Source of the DNA: Platerodrilus igneus
Taxonomy: Eukaryota; Arthropoda; Insecta; Coleoptera; Lycidae
Direction of reading: 5' to 3'
Assembly (NCBI GenBank): GCA_036346225.1
Contig: JARFIW010001186.1
Span: 1,003,501-1,067,500 of the forward strand
Length of the DNA: 64,000 nucleotides
Shown here: piece after piece, positions 46,691 to 57,289 of the stretch
How the letters are laid out: each line of letters starts with the position of its first letter
How positions within the stretch are numbered: the first letter of the stretch is position 1
Notes under the pieces: generated by a model
What the model was told of the DNA's origin: nothing
Seen by the model: the letters and a program-made list of their open reading frames with translations, nothing else
The model's database searches: none
Translations under genes and position numbers: made by a program

Positions 46691-47534
46691 ATTGAATTAT
46701 TGAAGTCATAAAAATCTTTTTCCTATACTTTCAGCTCAATTTATTAACTATTTTCACAAATGCATAAACTTATTGGTGCCGTTAGTTGCTAGCATTCGTT
46801 TAATATTTCAAGCAAACGCTGAAATGTTTTGTAATCAATACATCGCTTTTTATATAATATGAAACGCATTTTTACAAGTTTTTCAAGAAACGTGCTGTGG
46901 CGCTGTGCCGCGAGAATGCAGTGTTATGAACGTACACAATTTTGTATGTTCAAATAATAGTATTCTTTCACATAAGAACTGAAATAATTTGTAGCAAAAA
47001 TCTTAATATTATATACCCGGTTATTTTCAGTGCCCATTATTTTTGTAATTTGTATATCATTATCATTAAGCATGGATAAACATCACCTTAATTGTAATTT
47101 AAACCTTATACATAAGTGCTGACTTTTATAAATCTCCGTGAGACCGAGTTTTCTTGATAAGACTAATTAACTAAAAGAATGATGAAGATCATATAAAACA
47201 ATTTTCCTGTATCAATCAACTCGATGTCAGAAAACGGGATTATTGAATTTATATTTTATTGCGTCTGTCATTGAAAAATGTTTTGGTCATTTAGTTTATT
47301 TAATTGTTAAACATTCTCACACTAATTAAAATTGTCTCGGACAGCAGCTACTCCTTCTGCCAGATAGTTCTGAGATTTATTTTGTAACTGTAATTCGTAG
47401 AACAGCACATATTTATTAAAAATTAATAATAAAATCTCCAAATTTCATAATCGGTTATTCGATAAAACTCGCCCACTAATTGAAGACATCACAGAGGATC
47501 AATTTGAGACAGTAAGAAAATTTTTGCAACTGCA

Positions 47535-47705
47535 TCAATTTGGGTCAATTTAGGTAACTGGGTCAATTTGGGTCACTGGGCCAATGTGGGTCAATTTAGG
47601 TCGCTGGGTCAGTGTGGGTCAATTTGGGTCACTGGGTCATGGGTCACTGGGTGGTGGGTCACATCCTCATTTGGGTCACTGGGTCACATTTTAGGTGACC
47701 CATTT
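47535..47705. repeat. Right subterminal GGGTCA repeat cluster
   Basis: About fourteen GGGTC(A/G/C) copies in GGGTCAATTTGGGTCACTGG-like arrangement, mirroring the left cluster of the same hAT element. Confidence 0.85.
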
Positions 47706-47721
47706 CATCTATGCAAGAGAT

Positions 47722-49260
47722 ACTGAACTTGACGGACCGTAAAGCTATTCTTGGGCGTTCAGGCATGACAGAGCACGTCCATCCTATGTAGCGAAAGCGA
47801 ATGTGCCGCACTGATTTCATATGTAAGCAATGGCGGGACGCGCATTGATCATCGAGCTCTAAGAGCGAGAAGTAGAATTCCACGTGCTGACTGACGAGCA
47901 TGGAATAGTGAGGGTGGCATCATATTGTAAATATAAAATCTTTAAAAATATATTTGCATAAATACCAATGTCTTGTCTATGACTTAACATCCCTAGATAA
48001 CGTTTGTCATTTCATTAATGATAAAAGTGGAAGTGTTAAACCCCTCGCAGGAATCTGTATCCACCATTGACAAAAATTAAATTAGTCACTTGCTCTAATA
48101 GTAAAGTGTAACAAACTATATATTTTTGAAAAGACGTGGATACATGGAGTATTCCATATAAAATAACGTACAATTTTTACGTTAAAAAGCATTCTATATA
48201 AAAGGTCGTGCAATAGGATTTATACCCCATAAAGAACTTACGAAGTAAATAAATAGATTAATGAAAACCCCCATCCTACAATTTTTTTCATGTAAACAGT
48301 TATTAATCATCAAAATATATCATAATTTCGTGGCACTCCCTGTATTACCAAACATAAATGTAATTAAAGTACATTGAAAATTATGCCCAATCTAGACAAA
48401 TTCAACCCACAAAAAAATACCTCATTTGTTCTTTCAAATGTTGTGTAAAATTTAACAATGTTATGTAGATATCCATTTAACGAAGAAAATATTAATTTTG
48501 GCATCTTCTTGGATGAATTTTAACTCCTGTACCATTTGGAGGATGGCAATTACTAAAAAACAATCGTAAAGGCTTGAAGCAATTTATACTATCGCTCAAA
48601 ACACATTATCTAAATAGTATGAACTAAAATAATTAAAAATATATGTTGTTAAAAATGTATAAATGGATAAAAAGTCCCAAAATTAGATGCCTTTGTCTTA
48701 GAATTACAGTTAATTGAGAACAAGAATATTGTTGTAGTTTATTAATGAACATGAAACCGACAACCAGTTAAAAAGAATGCCCTTAAAGAATTGTCAGATT
48801 TAGGGACATTTCCAACTCCAAAATTAAAATTTTAAAAATGTGTCTAATTCTTTTGAGATATAGCAAAACAGCTCAAGTACACGTTTAAAATTTGCGTTTA
48901 CTGTGATTCAACAAACACACAGGCAATAAGCACATCCTGTGGTATTATTTACACACATGAAAATAATGAACTTGTTATGACATCAGTTTACACCCAATAC
49001 TTGTACTATACTTCTGGCATCCCCATACACACCGGATACAAATTATATTTCTAGTGACCTCCTTTATACACATCCGATTTGTTGTGGCAACGATGCCACA
49101 ATTGGGTGAAACACAAGGTGCCGATCTTCTTTGAAATGGAGTGTATGGCGATTCGGCCTAGTGCGCTGAAATACTAAATTTTTTTGTATATCGGCAAGCC
49201 ACAAAATTCTCAAGTGACCACAATTGATGTTATAGCCTGGAGTCCACAGTAAATACCTGC
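47722..49260. other. Intergenic DNA, nothing recognised
   Basis: No gene or matched repeat. A less AT-rich block at 49020-49260, directly beside the GT-rich tract, may be part of a SINE-like element, but no promoter boxes were convincing. Confidence 0.3.
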
Positions 49261-49265
49261 ACCTG

Positions 49266-49520
49266 TATGTGTGTGTGTGTTCGTGCATGCGTGTGTGTGT
49301 GAGCGCGCGCGCGTGTGGGGTGTGCGCGCATGCGTGCGTGGGTGCGTGTGTGAGTGTGCGTGCGTGGGTGCGTGTGTGTGAGAGAGTGAGTGTGTGTGCA
49401 TGCGTGCATGGGTGGATGCGTGCGTGTGTGTGTGAGTGTGTGTGCGTGTGAGCGCGCGTGTGGGGGTGTGCGCGCGCGTGCGCACGTGCGTGGGTGCGTG
49501 CGTGTGTGTGAGTGTGTGTT
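49266..49520. repeat. GT/GC-rich purine-pyrimidine alternating tract
   Basis: About 250 bp of (GT)n with many GCGCGC, GCGTGC and GAGTGT variants. It sits where the (CA)n tract (52948-53095) lies in the mirrored PLE arm, so it is the expanded microsatellite of the minus-strand PLE copy, which ends in it. Long alternating purine-pyrimidine runs can adopt Z-DNA. Confidence 0.9.
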
Positions 49521-49529
49521 TTGAATATT

Positions 49530-51255
49530 TTTAATTTATTTGTTAGTGGTTTGAAAATTTAGAAGATACTGTATATATAGAGCTCAAACTATCAAAATCA
49601 GTTTTTTTGTTCATACTGTTAGAATTTTGAAAAATGTAACACATTTCAAGAAATTCTCTTTTCTTTTTATGACTTTCAATGTCTAAAATTTTTAGTGTGT
49701 TGAAATGTATCTCATGATGAGTGCTATTAACATGAGTAGTTAAAGCACATGCATTGGGTTTGACTCGTATGTCACTTTTATGTTGAGTAATACGTTGTTT
49801 TAACTTTTGTAAGCTTTGTCCTATGTAAGATTGGTCACAATTTAAACAATTAATTTTGTAGATAACGTTTCGTTGGTATAATGGAGTTGTTTTATCTTTT
49901 ACTTTAGAGAATAGGTTATTTAGAGTTAAACTATTCCTTTTCACAATTTTTATGTTAAATTTTTTGAAAATATTTTCTAATTTGACGGTTAAATGTTCTA
50001 TATAAGGGAGAGATTGAAATGTTAAAGTAGTATCGTTTTGGTTTTTTGTGTTATTATTGAGAATTGCATGAGGTGTCATGTGATTGTATAGAAGACATTT
50101 AATTAAATTGGATGGATAGTTGTTGTTTTTTAGTATGATAAAGAGTTTTTTAAATTTTTTTGGTATAACGATGGATGACTAATTTTTTGAACTCTATTTT
50201 TTAAACCTAAGATGATGTTAATTTTAATGTTGTATGAGTGATATGATAAATAATTTAAATATCTGCCGGAATTAATAGGTTTTTGATACCAATCTAAAAT
50301 AATGTTGTTTTCTAAATTTCTAATTAGTAAAGTGTCTAAAAAAGGAATCGAGCGATTATTTTCGTTTTCTATGGTAAATTGTATTTTGTTGTTATAACTA
50401 TTGAAAATTTGTAAGGTTTCATTGAGTTATCTTTAGGAATAGCTGTTACCATGTCGCCTACAAATTTCTTTATCAATGGTAAACTGAAAGGGAGTTTAGG
50501 GATCACATTATCTAGTAGGGTGTCCATGACAATTTTGGCTAATATAGGACTTAAATTGGAGCCCATTGGACAGCCAGATATCTGAACATAAAATTTATTA
50601 TTAAATTTAAAATAACTTGTTTCAAAGAGAAAATTAATAATTTCTATAAAAACCGGTTTTGAGATATTACAATTGTTTGTGATGTTTAACCATAAGTTAA
50701 CAATATTTTGTAATACTAACTCTTTTGAAATGTTTGTGAAGAGTGAAATTATATCTAAACTTATTAATATATAATTATTTGGTAGTTGGTAGTTGTTTAT
50801 AAAGGTTGCAAGTTCAAAAGAATCTTTTACATTGTTTTCGTTTAGATTTGTTGATTTTTCTAAAATAATAGCAATGAATTTAGAGAGCTTTTCAGTTGGA
50901 TTATTGTATGAAGCTACAATTGGTCGAATTGGGTTATCTAATTTATGGATTTTTGGTAGACCATATAATTTTGGAATTGAGCTGCTATAATTATTACGTA
51001 ATTTAGCTTCTTCATTAGTAATGAATTTTTTGTTTTTTAGCTCTTGTATAAATTTTAAGGTTTGTGCTTGAAAGCGAGATGGGGTCTACAGGAATTTCTT
51101 TGTAAGTTAAATGATCATTGAGTAAGGTGTCTATCTTCTGAATATAGTCAGCTTTTGAAATGGCTATGCTTAAGTTTCCTTTATCAGCTTTTAATATAAG
51201 TAAATCACTATTTTCTTTTAAGTATTTACGACATTTGTTGAAGTCTAACATAAAT
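49530..51255 (-). pseudogene. Penelope-like element copy, minus strand
   Basis: 5'-truncated PLE. In order on the minus strand: MLDFNKCRKYLKENSDLLIL KADKGN-type RT start (51251-51015); RT segment MGSNLSPILAKIVMDTLLDN with active-site region FVGDMVTAIPKD (50566-50369), where the expected DD reads GD; and a 178-codon frame (50079-49543) with VIYKINCLNCDQSYIGQSLQ (GIY-YIG), LKQRITQHKSD and KKREFLEMCYI (catalytic glutamate). Several frameshifts lie between these frames. The RT active-site change and the frame breaks make it inactive. It faces a second copy (51264-) head to head. Confidence 0.85.
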
Positions 51256-51263
51256 TTTGATTT

Positions 51264-53047
51264 AACGTTATGTTAGACTTCAACAAATGTCGTAAATACT
51301 TAAAAGAAAATAGTGATTTACGTATATTAAAAGCTGATAAAGGAAACTTAAGTGTAGACATTTCAAAAGCTGACTATATTCCAAAGATAGATACCTTACT
51401 CAATGATCCTTTAACTACAAAGAAATCCTGTAGACCCGACATCTCGCTTTCAAGCACAAACCTTAAAATTTATACAAGAGCTAAAACAAAAATTCATTAC
51501 TAATGAAGAAGCTAAATTACGTAATAATTATAGCAGCTCAATTCCAAAATTATATGGTCTACCAAAATCCATAAATTAGATAACCCAATTGACCAATTGT
51601 AGTTCTACAATAATCCAGCTGAAAAGTTCAAATTCATTGTATTATTTTAGAAAATCAACAAATCTAAACGAATACAATGTAAAAGATTCTTTGAATTTGC
51701 AACCTTTATAAACAACTACCAACTACCAAATAATTATATATTAATAAGTTTAGATGTAATTTCACTCTTCACAAACATTTCAAAAGAGTTAGTATTACAA
51801 AATATTGATAACTTATGATTAAACATCACAAACAATTGTAATATCTCAAAACCGGTTTTATAGAAATTATTATTTTCTTTGAAACAAGTTATTTTAGATT
51901 TAATAATAAATTTTATCTTCAGATATTTGGCTGTCCAATGGGCTCCAATTTAAGTCCTATATTAGCCAAAATTGTCATGGATACCCTACTAGATAATGTG
52001 ATCCCTAAACTACCTTTCAGTTTACCATTCATAAAGAAATTGGTAGACGACATAGTAACAGCTATTCCTAAAGATAAACTCAATGAAACCTTACAAATTT
52101 TCAATAGTTATAACAACAAAATACAATTTACCATAGAAAACGAAAATAATCGCTCGATTCCTTTTTTAGACACTACTAATTAGAAATTCAGAAAACAACA
52201 TTATTTTAGATTGGTATCAAAAAACTATTAATTCCGGCAGATATTTAAATTATTTATCATATCACTCATACAACATTAAAATTAACTTCATCTTAGGTTT
52301 AAAAAATAGAATTCAAAAAATTAGTCATCCATCGTTATACCAAAAAAATTTAAAAAAACTCTATCATACTAAAAAACAACAACTATCCATCCAATTTAAT
52401 TAAATGTCTTCTATACAATCACATGACACCTCATGCAATTTTCAATAATAACACAAAAAACCAAAACGATACTACTTTAACATTTCAATCTCTCCCCTAT
52501 ATAGAACATTTAACCGTCAAATTAGAAAATATTTTCAAAAAATTTAACATAAAAATTGTGAAAAGGAATAGTTTAACTCTAAATAACTTATTCTCTAAAG
52601 TAAAAGATAAAACAACTCCATTATACCAACGAAACGTTATCTACAAAATTAATTGTTTAAATTGTGACCAATCTTATATAGGACAAAGCTCACAAAAGTT
52701 AAAACAACGTATTACTCAACATAAAAGTGACATACGAGTCAAACCCAATGCATGTGCTTTAACTACTCATGTTAATAGCACTCATCATGAGATACATTTC
52801 AACACACTAAAAATTTTAGACAAATTCTAACAGCATGAACAAAAAAACTGATTTTGATAGTTTGATCTCTATATATACTTATCTTCTAAATTTTCAAACC
52901 ACTAACAAATAAATTAAAAATATTCAGTAATCTACACAACAGCTACTAACACACACACACACACACACACACGCATGCACCCACGCACACACCCACACAC
53001 ACACACCCACCCACCCACCCACACACCCACTTACCCACCCACCCACC

Positions 53048-53079
<32 letters not shown>

Positions 53080-53426
53080 CGCACACACACACACAACATG
53101 CTATTTAAGATTTAACTAAAAAATTTTAAAAAAAGGAGGGGAGCTTTCAGTCAAAAATAAAACACTTACCTGTCAAATGTCAAACTTTACCTAACTTCCA
53201 ACAAGTTTATACCCCTAATGTTTGTATTGCTAAACAAATGTATTTTTAATTTATATCTGTAGCCTCACTTTAGTAAGTAACAGTATACCTTTAAAATTTT
53301 ACAGTATTACTATTTCTGTATATTTTAGTATCTTTGACAAAGGATTGAATATATCAGAAAGCTTAGATTTATAAAAAAGAGTACTGATTATTTAAAAAGA
53401 CCTGAAACCTACAAAAAGAATACCAT

Positions 53427-53427
<1 letters not shown>
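51264..53427 (+). pseudogene. Penelope-like element copy, plus strand, with 3' tail
   Basis: Mirror partner of 49530-51255. The same first residues (MLDFNKCRKYLKENSDLRIL) open at 51270, the RT segment at 51938 keeps LVDDIVTAIPKD with both aspartates, and the GIY-YIG part lies at 52423-52830. A deletion of about 50 bp after KILD removes the stretch with the catalytic glutamate (present as KKREFLEM in the other copy). A (CA)n tract (52948-53095) and a ~330-bp tail follow, ending GAATACCATT before (AT)n. The tail is the same as that fused to the LINE at 22751-23240. Frame breaks occur between the RT parts. Confidence 0.85.
52948..53095. repeat. (CA)n/(CCCA)n tract in the PLE 3' region
   Basis: CA dinucleotides interrupted by CACCCA and CGCA variants. 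Counterpart of the GT-rich tract at 49266-49520 and of the shorter (GT)n near 23082-23097 in the LINE-fused PLE tail. Confidence 0.9.

Positions 53428-53470
<43 letters not shown>
53428..53470. repeat. (TG)/(AT)n junction between PLE and ribozyme array
   Basis: Short TGTG followed by about 19 AT units. It directly separates the PLE 3' end from the first 511-bp hammerhead unit. Confidence 0.9.
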
Positions 53471-53473
<3 letters not shown>

Positions 53474-53638
53474 ACAAGTTATTTGCAGTCCACAATAGGA
53501 AATAGTATATAAAGTAAGATGTATCTGTAAACAAACCCTTATGAAAATAATAAGAGCTATTGACAAATACAAATGGGGCTAGTAGTTATATAGCCATTAA
53601 CAAAACATTAGCTTTATTACTTCACAGGGGAGGAAACA

Positions 53639-53683
53639 TCCACTGACCAATGGTTTCGGCTTGTTAAGCCTCATCAGAGTGAA
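53639..53683 (-). ncRNA. Hammerhead ribozyme 1, all core bases intact
   Basis: Minus strand in order: helix I strand TTCACT; core CTGATGA; helix II GGCTT/AAGCC with loop AAC; GAA; helix III ACC/GGT with loop ATT; cleavage triplet GTC; helix I strand AGTGGA, pairing 6 bp with TTCACT (one G-T wobble). All invariant hammerhead positions are present. Predicted cleavage lies between plus-strand positions 53645 and 53644. Helix III has only 3 bp, as in minimal hammerheads of PLEs and animal retrozymes, which may need dimerisation for efficient cleavage. Confidence 0.88.
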
Positions 53684-54149
53684 ATAGTTCCCAAGAACCC
53701 TATGAAGTAATCGAAGCTATTATAATGATATAATTTCGAAACAATCACTATACTATGGCAAAAGTAAATAAAACCGCCATCAGGTGATAAAACACCAACA
53801 CTACTAAAGTGTGGAAGTACAGAATTGAACCGAAACTACATAATAAATTTTATAGATGACTATAAAAGTACGTCTGGCCTTTGAGATTTGCGGAATGTTA
53901 CAGCAAAATTTATTTGCAAACGTAACAAACCTTCTCGTGGAGACACCCGGGTTCATGCCCCAAAGGCAATTCAAATAAATAAAGACAAGTTATTTGCAGT
54001 CCGCAACAAGAAGTAGTATATAAAGTAAGATGTATCTGTAAACAAACTCTTATGAAAATAATAAGAGTTATTGACAAATACAAATCGGGCTGGTAGTTAT
54101 ATAGCCATTAACAAAACATTAGCTTTATTACTTCACAGGGGAGGAAACA

Positions 54150-54194
54150 TCCACTGACCAATGGTTTCGACCTGTTAAGCCTCATCAGAGTGAA
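54150..54194 (-). ncRNA. Hammerhead ribozyme 2, core intact
   Basis: Same layout as the first copy. Helix II differs (GGCTT with AGGTC) but pairs through two G-T wobbles. CTGATGA, GAA, helix III ACC/GGT and GTC are all kept. Confidence 0.85.
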
Positions 54195-54469
54195 ATAGTT
54201 CCTAAGAACCCTATGAAGTAATCGAAGCTATTGTAATGATATAATTTCGAAACAATCACTGTACTATGGCAAAGTAAATAAAACCGCCATCAGGTGATAA
54301 AACACCAACACCACTAAAGTGTGGAAGTACAGAATTGAACCGAAACTACATAATAAATTTTATAGATGACTATAAAAGTACGTCTGGCCTATGAGATTTG
54401 CGGAATGTTATAGCAAAATTTATTTGCAAACGTAACAAACCTTCTCGTGGCGACACTCTTGAGAACTAT

Positions 54470-54514
54470 TTTACTCTGATAAGGCTTAACAAGCCGAAAC
54501 CACTGGTCAGTGGA
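54470..54514 (+). ncRNA. Hammerhead ribozyme 3, G8 changed
   Basis: Plus strand. Helix II and GAA are intact and helix III reads ACC...GGT with loop ACT, but the core is CTGATAA, changing conserved G8, a catalytic residue, to A. Helix I has one further change (TTTACT). Probably inactive. Confidence 0.78.
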
Positions 54515-54984
54515 GGTTTCCTCCCCTGTGAAGTAATAAAGCTAATGTTTTGTTAATGGCTATATAACTACCAGCCCGATTTGTATTTGTCAATAGCTCT
54601 TATTTATTATTTTCATAAGAGTTTGTTTACAGATACATCTTACTTTATATACTATTTCCTATTGCAAACTGCAAATAACTTGTCTTTATTTATTTGAATT
54701 GCCTTTGGGGCATGAACCCGGGTGTCGCCACGAGAAGGTTTGTTACGTTTGCAAATAAATTTTGCTGTAACATTCCGCAAATCTCAAAGGCCAGACGTAC
54801 TTTTATAGTCATCTATAAAATTTATTATGTAGTTTCGGTTCAATTCTGTACTTCCACACTTTAGTAGTGTTGGTGTTTTATCACCTGATGTCGGTTTTAT
54901 TTACTTTTGCCATAGGTCAGTGATTGTTTCGAAATTATATCATTGTAATAGCTTCGATTACTTCATAGGGTTCTTGGAAACTAT

Positions 54985-55029
54985 TTCACTCTGATGAGGC
55001 TTAACAAACCAAAACCATTGGTCAGTGGA
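54985..55029 (+). ncRNA. Hammerhead ribozyme 4, G12 changed
   Basis: Plus strand. CTGATGA, helix I and helix III are intact, but helix II reads GGCTT/AAACC and the base after it (G12) is A, giving AAAA instead of GAAA. The G12 change removes the putative general base and fits C-to-T decay of a CpG on the other strand. Probably inactive. Confidence 0.78.
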
Positions 55030-55189
55030 TGTTTCCTCCCCTGTGAAGTAATAAAGCTACTGTTTTGTTAATGGCTATATAACTACCAGCCCGATTTGTA
55101 TTTGTCAATGGCTCTTATTATTTTCATAAGAGTTTGTTTACAGATACATCTTACTTTATATACTACTTCTTGTTGCGGACTGCAAATAA

Positions 55190-55190
<1 letters not shown>

Positions 55191-55231
<41 letters not shown>
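55191..55231. repeat. (AT)n microsatellite
   Basis: About 19 TA units separating the 511-bp unit array from the next ribozyme-bearing hairpin. Confidence 0.95.
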
Positions 55232-55233
<2 letters not shown>

Positions 55234-55314
55234 AATAAGTAAATTTAATGAGTCTTAAAATAATATCAAAGAATGAAATTTAATAGCAGTAACTAAATAT
55301 TAGCCACAAGGGCA

Positions 55315-55359
55315 TCCTGTCGACACGTTTTGCCCTTATTGGGGCTCATCAGGACAGGA
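55315..55359 (-). ncRNA. Hammerhead-like motif, G12 changed
   Basis: Minus strand: helix I TCCTGTC/GACAGGA (7 bp), core CTGATGA, helix II GCCC/GGGC with loop CAATAA, then AAA in place of GAA, helix III ACGTGT and cleavage base C. Only G12 deviates, and GGGCAAAAC instead of GGGCGAAAC fits CpG decay. Probably inactive now. Confidence 0.7.
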
Positions 55360-55367
55360 GTAGCGAC

Positions 55368-55411
55368 TCCTGTCCTGATGAGCCCCAATAAGGGCAAAAC
55401 ACGTCGACAGC
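55368..55411 (+). ncRNA. Mirror hammerhead-like motif, G12 changed
   Basis: Plus strand: TCCTGTC, CTGATGA, GCCC/GGGC, AAA, ACACGTC, GACAG. Same G12 change as its mirror, and helix III differs slightly (ACACGT). Confidence 0.68.
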
Positions 55412-55481
55412 ATGCCCTGTGGCTAATATTGAGTTACTGCCATTAAATTTAATTTTGATATATATATATATATATATATAA

Positions 55482-57289
55482 TTTTTTTTTAAAAGTCGAC
55501 CGTTAAGTTGCTCTTCCCACAGATTTTTGTATTTTTTCTTGGAAACCGTGAGAGCAGCAACGATGAACTTTGGTGCATTAAAATCGTCATCCTTTTTTGT
55601 TATTTTACGAAATGGATGTGAAATGTGTCTTCTGTTGCATTTTTAAAGGCTTTAAATAATAAAATCATTTCCATAATTATAATTATCACAAAAATGTTAA
55701 AGTACTTAGCCATTTACATTGAAAGCATGTTAACTTTATAAGACAATTTAAGAAAATTTATCACTTTAAATAAACATTCTTTTCATAAGAGATTTAGAGA
55801 GAAATAGTCACCTTTGTAATAGTCTGCAACAATATTCTGCTAAAGCTTGAGTAGTATTGTTTGCACTATGTATATTCCACCTGTAACTTTTTGTGCCCTT
55901 ATAAGAACATGCATTAGTTCCTTTATTTTAAGATTAAGCTATGTTAATTCTTATGCAACTGCTAAGACTAATGTTGCGAAATCACACATATACAAAGGCT
56001 AACAACTGTTAAAAACAACAACCGAGACAGATCCGTGCCGAGTTGTCGGTATTCGGATCTCATATTGAACGCGAAGTATCTTTATCAATGTATACAAAAC
56101 CAAATAGTGTGCCAACTGGTAGGAAACTTGTAAATCCTTTGCGATAATTTGAGAAATTCGAGTACTGGTGAATAATTCACGATTGGCATTAACGACAGAT
56201 TCTTTTTTGCTTTAAATTAGTATCACAACGTCGTCTTAAATGTGTACACATTAAATATGTTAAAAAAAACTTTAAAGTGCTCCAGTTCTGTTTTATTGGA
56301 TACATGTCTATTTAAATTACGCAAGGGAATCATCTGATGAAGTCTTTTCTGACATTGATTATAAATCAACCTGCATAATAAGCGGATGTCAATAATTTAA
56401 AAAAATTAATATTAAATAATCATTTTAATGCACATTACTCCAAACATAAAAATGCAAGACAAAATGTTATAGTAATATTAAAGTCTGTTGGTTACGTTAA
56501 CGATTTCAAAATCATTTTATTCTTATAATAGAATCAAAACTACCATATACTACACATTAATTCTTACATGCACAACAGCTAGGTTAATATAATTTGTTAG
56601 TTACTAATTACTTTATTTAAAAATTACAAATTTCTACTACAACACTTACAATTTGTAAGACTTGTTAACCCAGAGAGTGTAGCGATGGGGGGGCACTTCT
56701 AATTTGCTGAATACATTTAGGAATTTGCATAACGGGAATTATTAAGCCTTCTACCCATCAGAATTTCATAAAAATAACGTTAAACGATGCGGTCAACCTG
56801 ACCGCATCTAATAATATCAGATTTAATAAAAACAATTGTGTAGATACTTATTTATTTACCATTATGCAAATTCTTTAGTAATCTACATTGACTAGTTGTT
56901 AATTTGTAGCAACTGCGCATGTGCAGAAGTTACAGAAATCTGCAAATACGGTTTCAGAAACTACAACAACGATGGCGCAAAGAGCATAAAACTAAAATAA
57001 TACAGAACATTTCATTTAATATATTTTTATTTCAAAACATAGATAAACACCCACCGGTTTTATCTATGTTTCAAATATTTGCTACGGTTTCTGAATAAAA
57101 AATACATATTCATTTGTGACAACTCTAATTGTATTAAGGTAGCTTTCCAAATATATTATTTAATGAGTAAAGTTAAATATAATTTTTAAACAAATATATT
57201 ATTTTTTCCAAATTACCATTTAATAAATATTTTGTACAATGAAATTGAATCTGAACCTCAATAAAAAGGCAAAGCTATTTTGTCCGCAT
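55482..57289. other. Intergenic DNA with two small palindromes
   Basis: No gene recognised. Two perfect hairpins: 56786-56808 (GATGCGGTCA, loop ACC) and 57035-57071 (AAACATAGATAAA arms, 11-base loop). A run of seven G is at 56688-56694. The stretch ends at the first diverged satellite unit. Confidence 0.4.

Larger units (their letters stand above)
46459..47713. mobile_element. Non-autonomous hAT element, 1255 bp
   Basis: Terminal inverted repeats match at 16 of 17 bases (CAGAGATGAAATGGGTC and, reverse-complemented at the right end, CATAGATGAAATGGGTC). An 8-bp target-site duplication CAAGAGAT lies directly outside both ends (46451-46458 and 47714-47721). CA-starting short TIRs with 8-bp duplications are diagnostic of hAT transposons. 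Both ends carry clusters of a GGGTCA-type repeat (46469-46680 and 47538-47705), mostly pointing inward from each end, that could serve as subterminal transposase-binding sites. No transposase gene lies inside, so the element depends on one elsewhere. Confidence 0.88.
53471..55190. mobile_element. Retrozyme-like palindromic array of ~511-bp hammerhead units
   Basis: Four related non-coding units. Unit 1 (53471-53981, 511 bp) and unit 2 (53982-54459, truncated) run head to tail with hammerheads on the minus strand. Unit 3 (54460-54686, partial) and unit 4 (54687-55190) are in reverse orientation with hammerheads on the plus strand. Each unit starts or ends at AAGACAAGTTATTTGCAGT and holds one 45-nt hammerhead. 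(AT)n tracts lie on both outer sides (53435-53470 and 55191-55231). No open frame of interest is present. Tandem non-coding units with a self-cleaving ribozyme are the known layout of animal retrozymes and of PLE terminal repeats. Which of these it is remains open; adjacency to PLE copies favours mobilisation by PLE reverse transcriptase. Confidence 0.75.
55268..55458. mobile_element. PLE-like inverted hairpin with two decayed hammerheads
   Basis: Two ~90-bp arms in head-to-head orientation (AATAGCAGTAACTA... mirrored by ...TGAGTTACTGCCATT), meeting at 55359-55368 with a loop of 8-10 bases. Each arm carries a hammerhead. (AT)n lies on both sides (55191-55231 and 55460-55480). The sequence differs from the 511-bp units, so it is a separate family. 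Confidence 0.7.

Noticed and set aside
49210..49485. His/Thr-rich and Cys/Val-rich ORFs in both strands
   Set aside because: Translations of the GT/CA dinucleotide tract.
53369..53572. 67-codon ORF with a YIYIYI run
   Set aside because: Translation of the (AT)n tract.
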